From Prorocentrum cordatum (taxonomy: Eukaryota > Sar > Dinophyceae > Prorocentrales > Prorocentraceae): a stretch of DNA of 64,000 bases. Location: positions 409,833-473,832 of the forward strand of contig CAUYUJ010018882.1 of assembly GCA_963575745.1 (NCBI GenBank), in the 5' to 3' direction. The translations under genes and the position numbers were made by a program. Shown piece after piece: positions 63,721 through 64,000 of this stretch (position 1 is its first letter; each line of letters starts with the position of its first letter). The notes under the pieces were generated by a model, which was not told where the DNA came from, ran no database searches, and saw nothing but the letters and a program-made list of their open reading frames with translations.

Positions 63721-64000
63721 GGTCGGAAGCAAGGGCAAAACGAAAGCGATACGGAAGCGAGACCGAAGCCGAGAACGAAAACGGAAACTAGAGCGAAACG
63801 AAAACAAAAAGAAGGCGAAAACGAAAGCGAGGACAAGGGCGGAAACGAGTGCAACATGAAGGCTAAGCGAAGGCGAGAACGAAGGCGAGAACGAAAGTGG
63901 AAAAGACGGCGAAACGAAGGCGAGAAAGGCGAGAACGAGGGCGGACACGTAGGCGAAACGAAGGTGGGAACGAAGGCGGGGACGATGGCGGAAAAAAGGC
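63721..64000. repeat. GAAACGAAGGCGAGAACGAAAG minisatellite, continues past the window
   Basis: Same words as at 62.1-62.86 kb (agaacgaaggcg, gaaacgaaggcg), running off the right end. Confidence 0.85.

Overview
This window looks like dinoflagellate nuclear DNA (inference). It is GC-rich and overwhelmingly made of tandem and dispersed repeats. It carries decayed non-LTR retrotransposons of a type with a GDWN-like endonuclease, a reverse transcriptase and an RNase H. It has a U6 snRNA-like sequence, and its protein-coding exons are short and separated by kilobases of repeats. The introns I can infer begin with GC and mostly end in AG followed by G, a splice pattern reported for dinoflagellates. 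I see no sign of a prokaryote, plasmid or virus. Most long open frames are artefacts of low-complexity GC-rich repeats whose periods leave several frames open.

The one host gene I can assemble lies on the minus strand. It consists of five short coding blocks at 61077-61142, 60108-60284, 31970-32059, 23740-23798 and 21204-21291. In that order they read as successive parts of a BTB domain followed by a BACK-like helical region, with compatible splice phases. If they form one gene it spans at least 40 kb, with one intron of about 28 kb. Its first and last exons were not found.

Layout. 0.2-2.7 kb: plus-strand 5' half of a non-LTR element (coiled coil, endonuclease) broken only by TAG codons. 3-10 kb: CCT microsatellites, a TTAA-flanked MITE, CTTGGG-type arrays, an ATGC-rich tract and a C-rich tandem array. 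10.2-15 kb: four tandem copies of a 1.16-kb unit. 15-18.8 kb: more CCAAGA-type arrays and simple repeats. 19.7-21 kb: minus-strand RNase H remnant. 21.2 kb: BACK-like exon. 22-23.6 kb: a foldback element and a cluster of MITEs, one with a nested insertion. 23.7-32 kb: two more BTB/BACK exons, GGT and CA microsatellites, MITEs and a decayed protein fragment at 25.7 kb. 33.3-39.5 kb: tandem arrays, then a near-complete minus-strand non-LTR element with frameshifts but intact catalytic residues. 43.1-44.1 kb: plus-strand reverse transcriptase fragment. 44.7-49 kb: ATC/CATCAG and very long CCT tracts. 49.6 kb: U6-like RNA. 50-57 kb: GGA tracts and large 89-bp and 77-bp tandem arrays. 58.1-59 kb: an AT-rich island. 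59.3 kb: a foldback element. 60.1-61.1 kb: BTB exons. 61.3-64 kb: a hairpin and short minisatellites.

The elements do not form a pathway. The picture is one split host gene whose introns hold transposons and satellites. Gene identities come from motif recognition by eye; no database search was possible.
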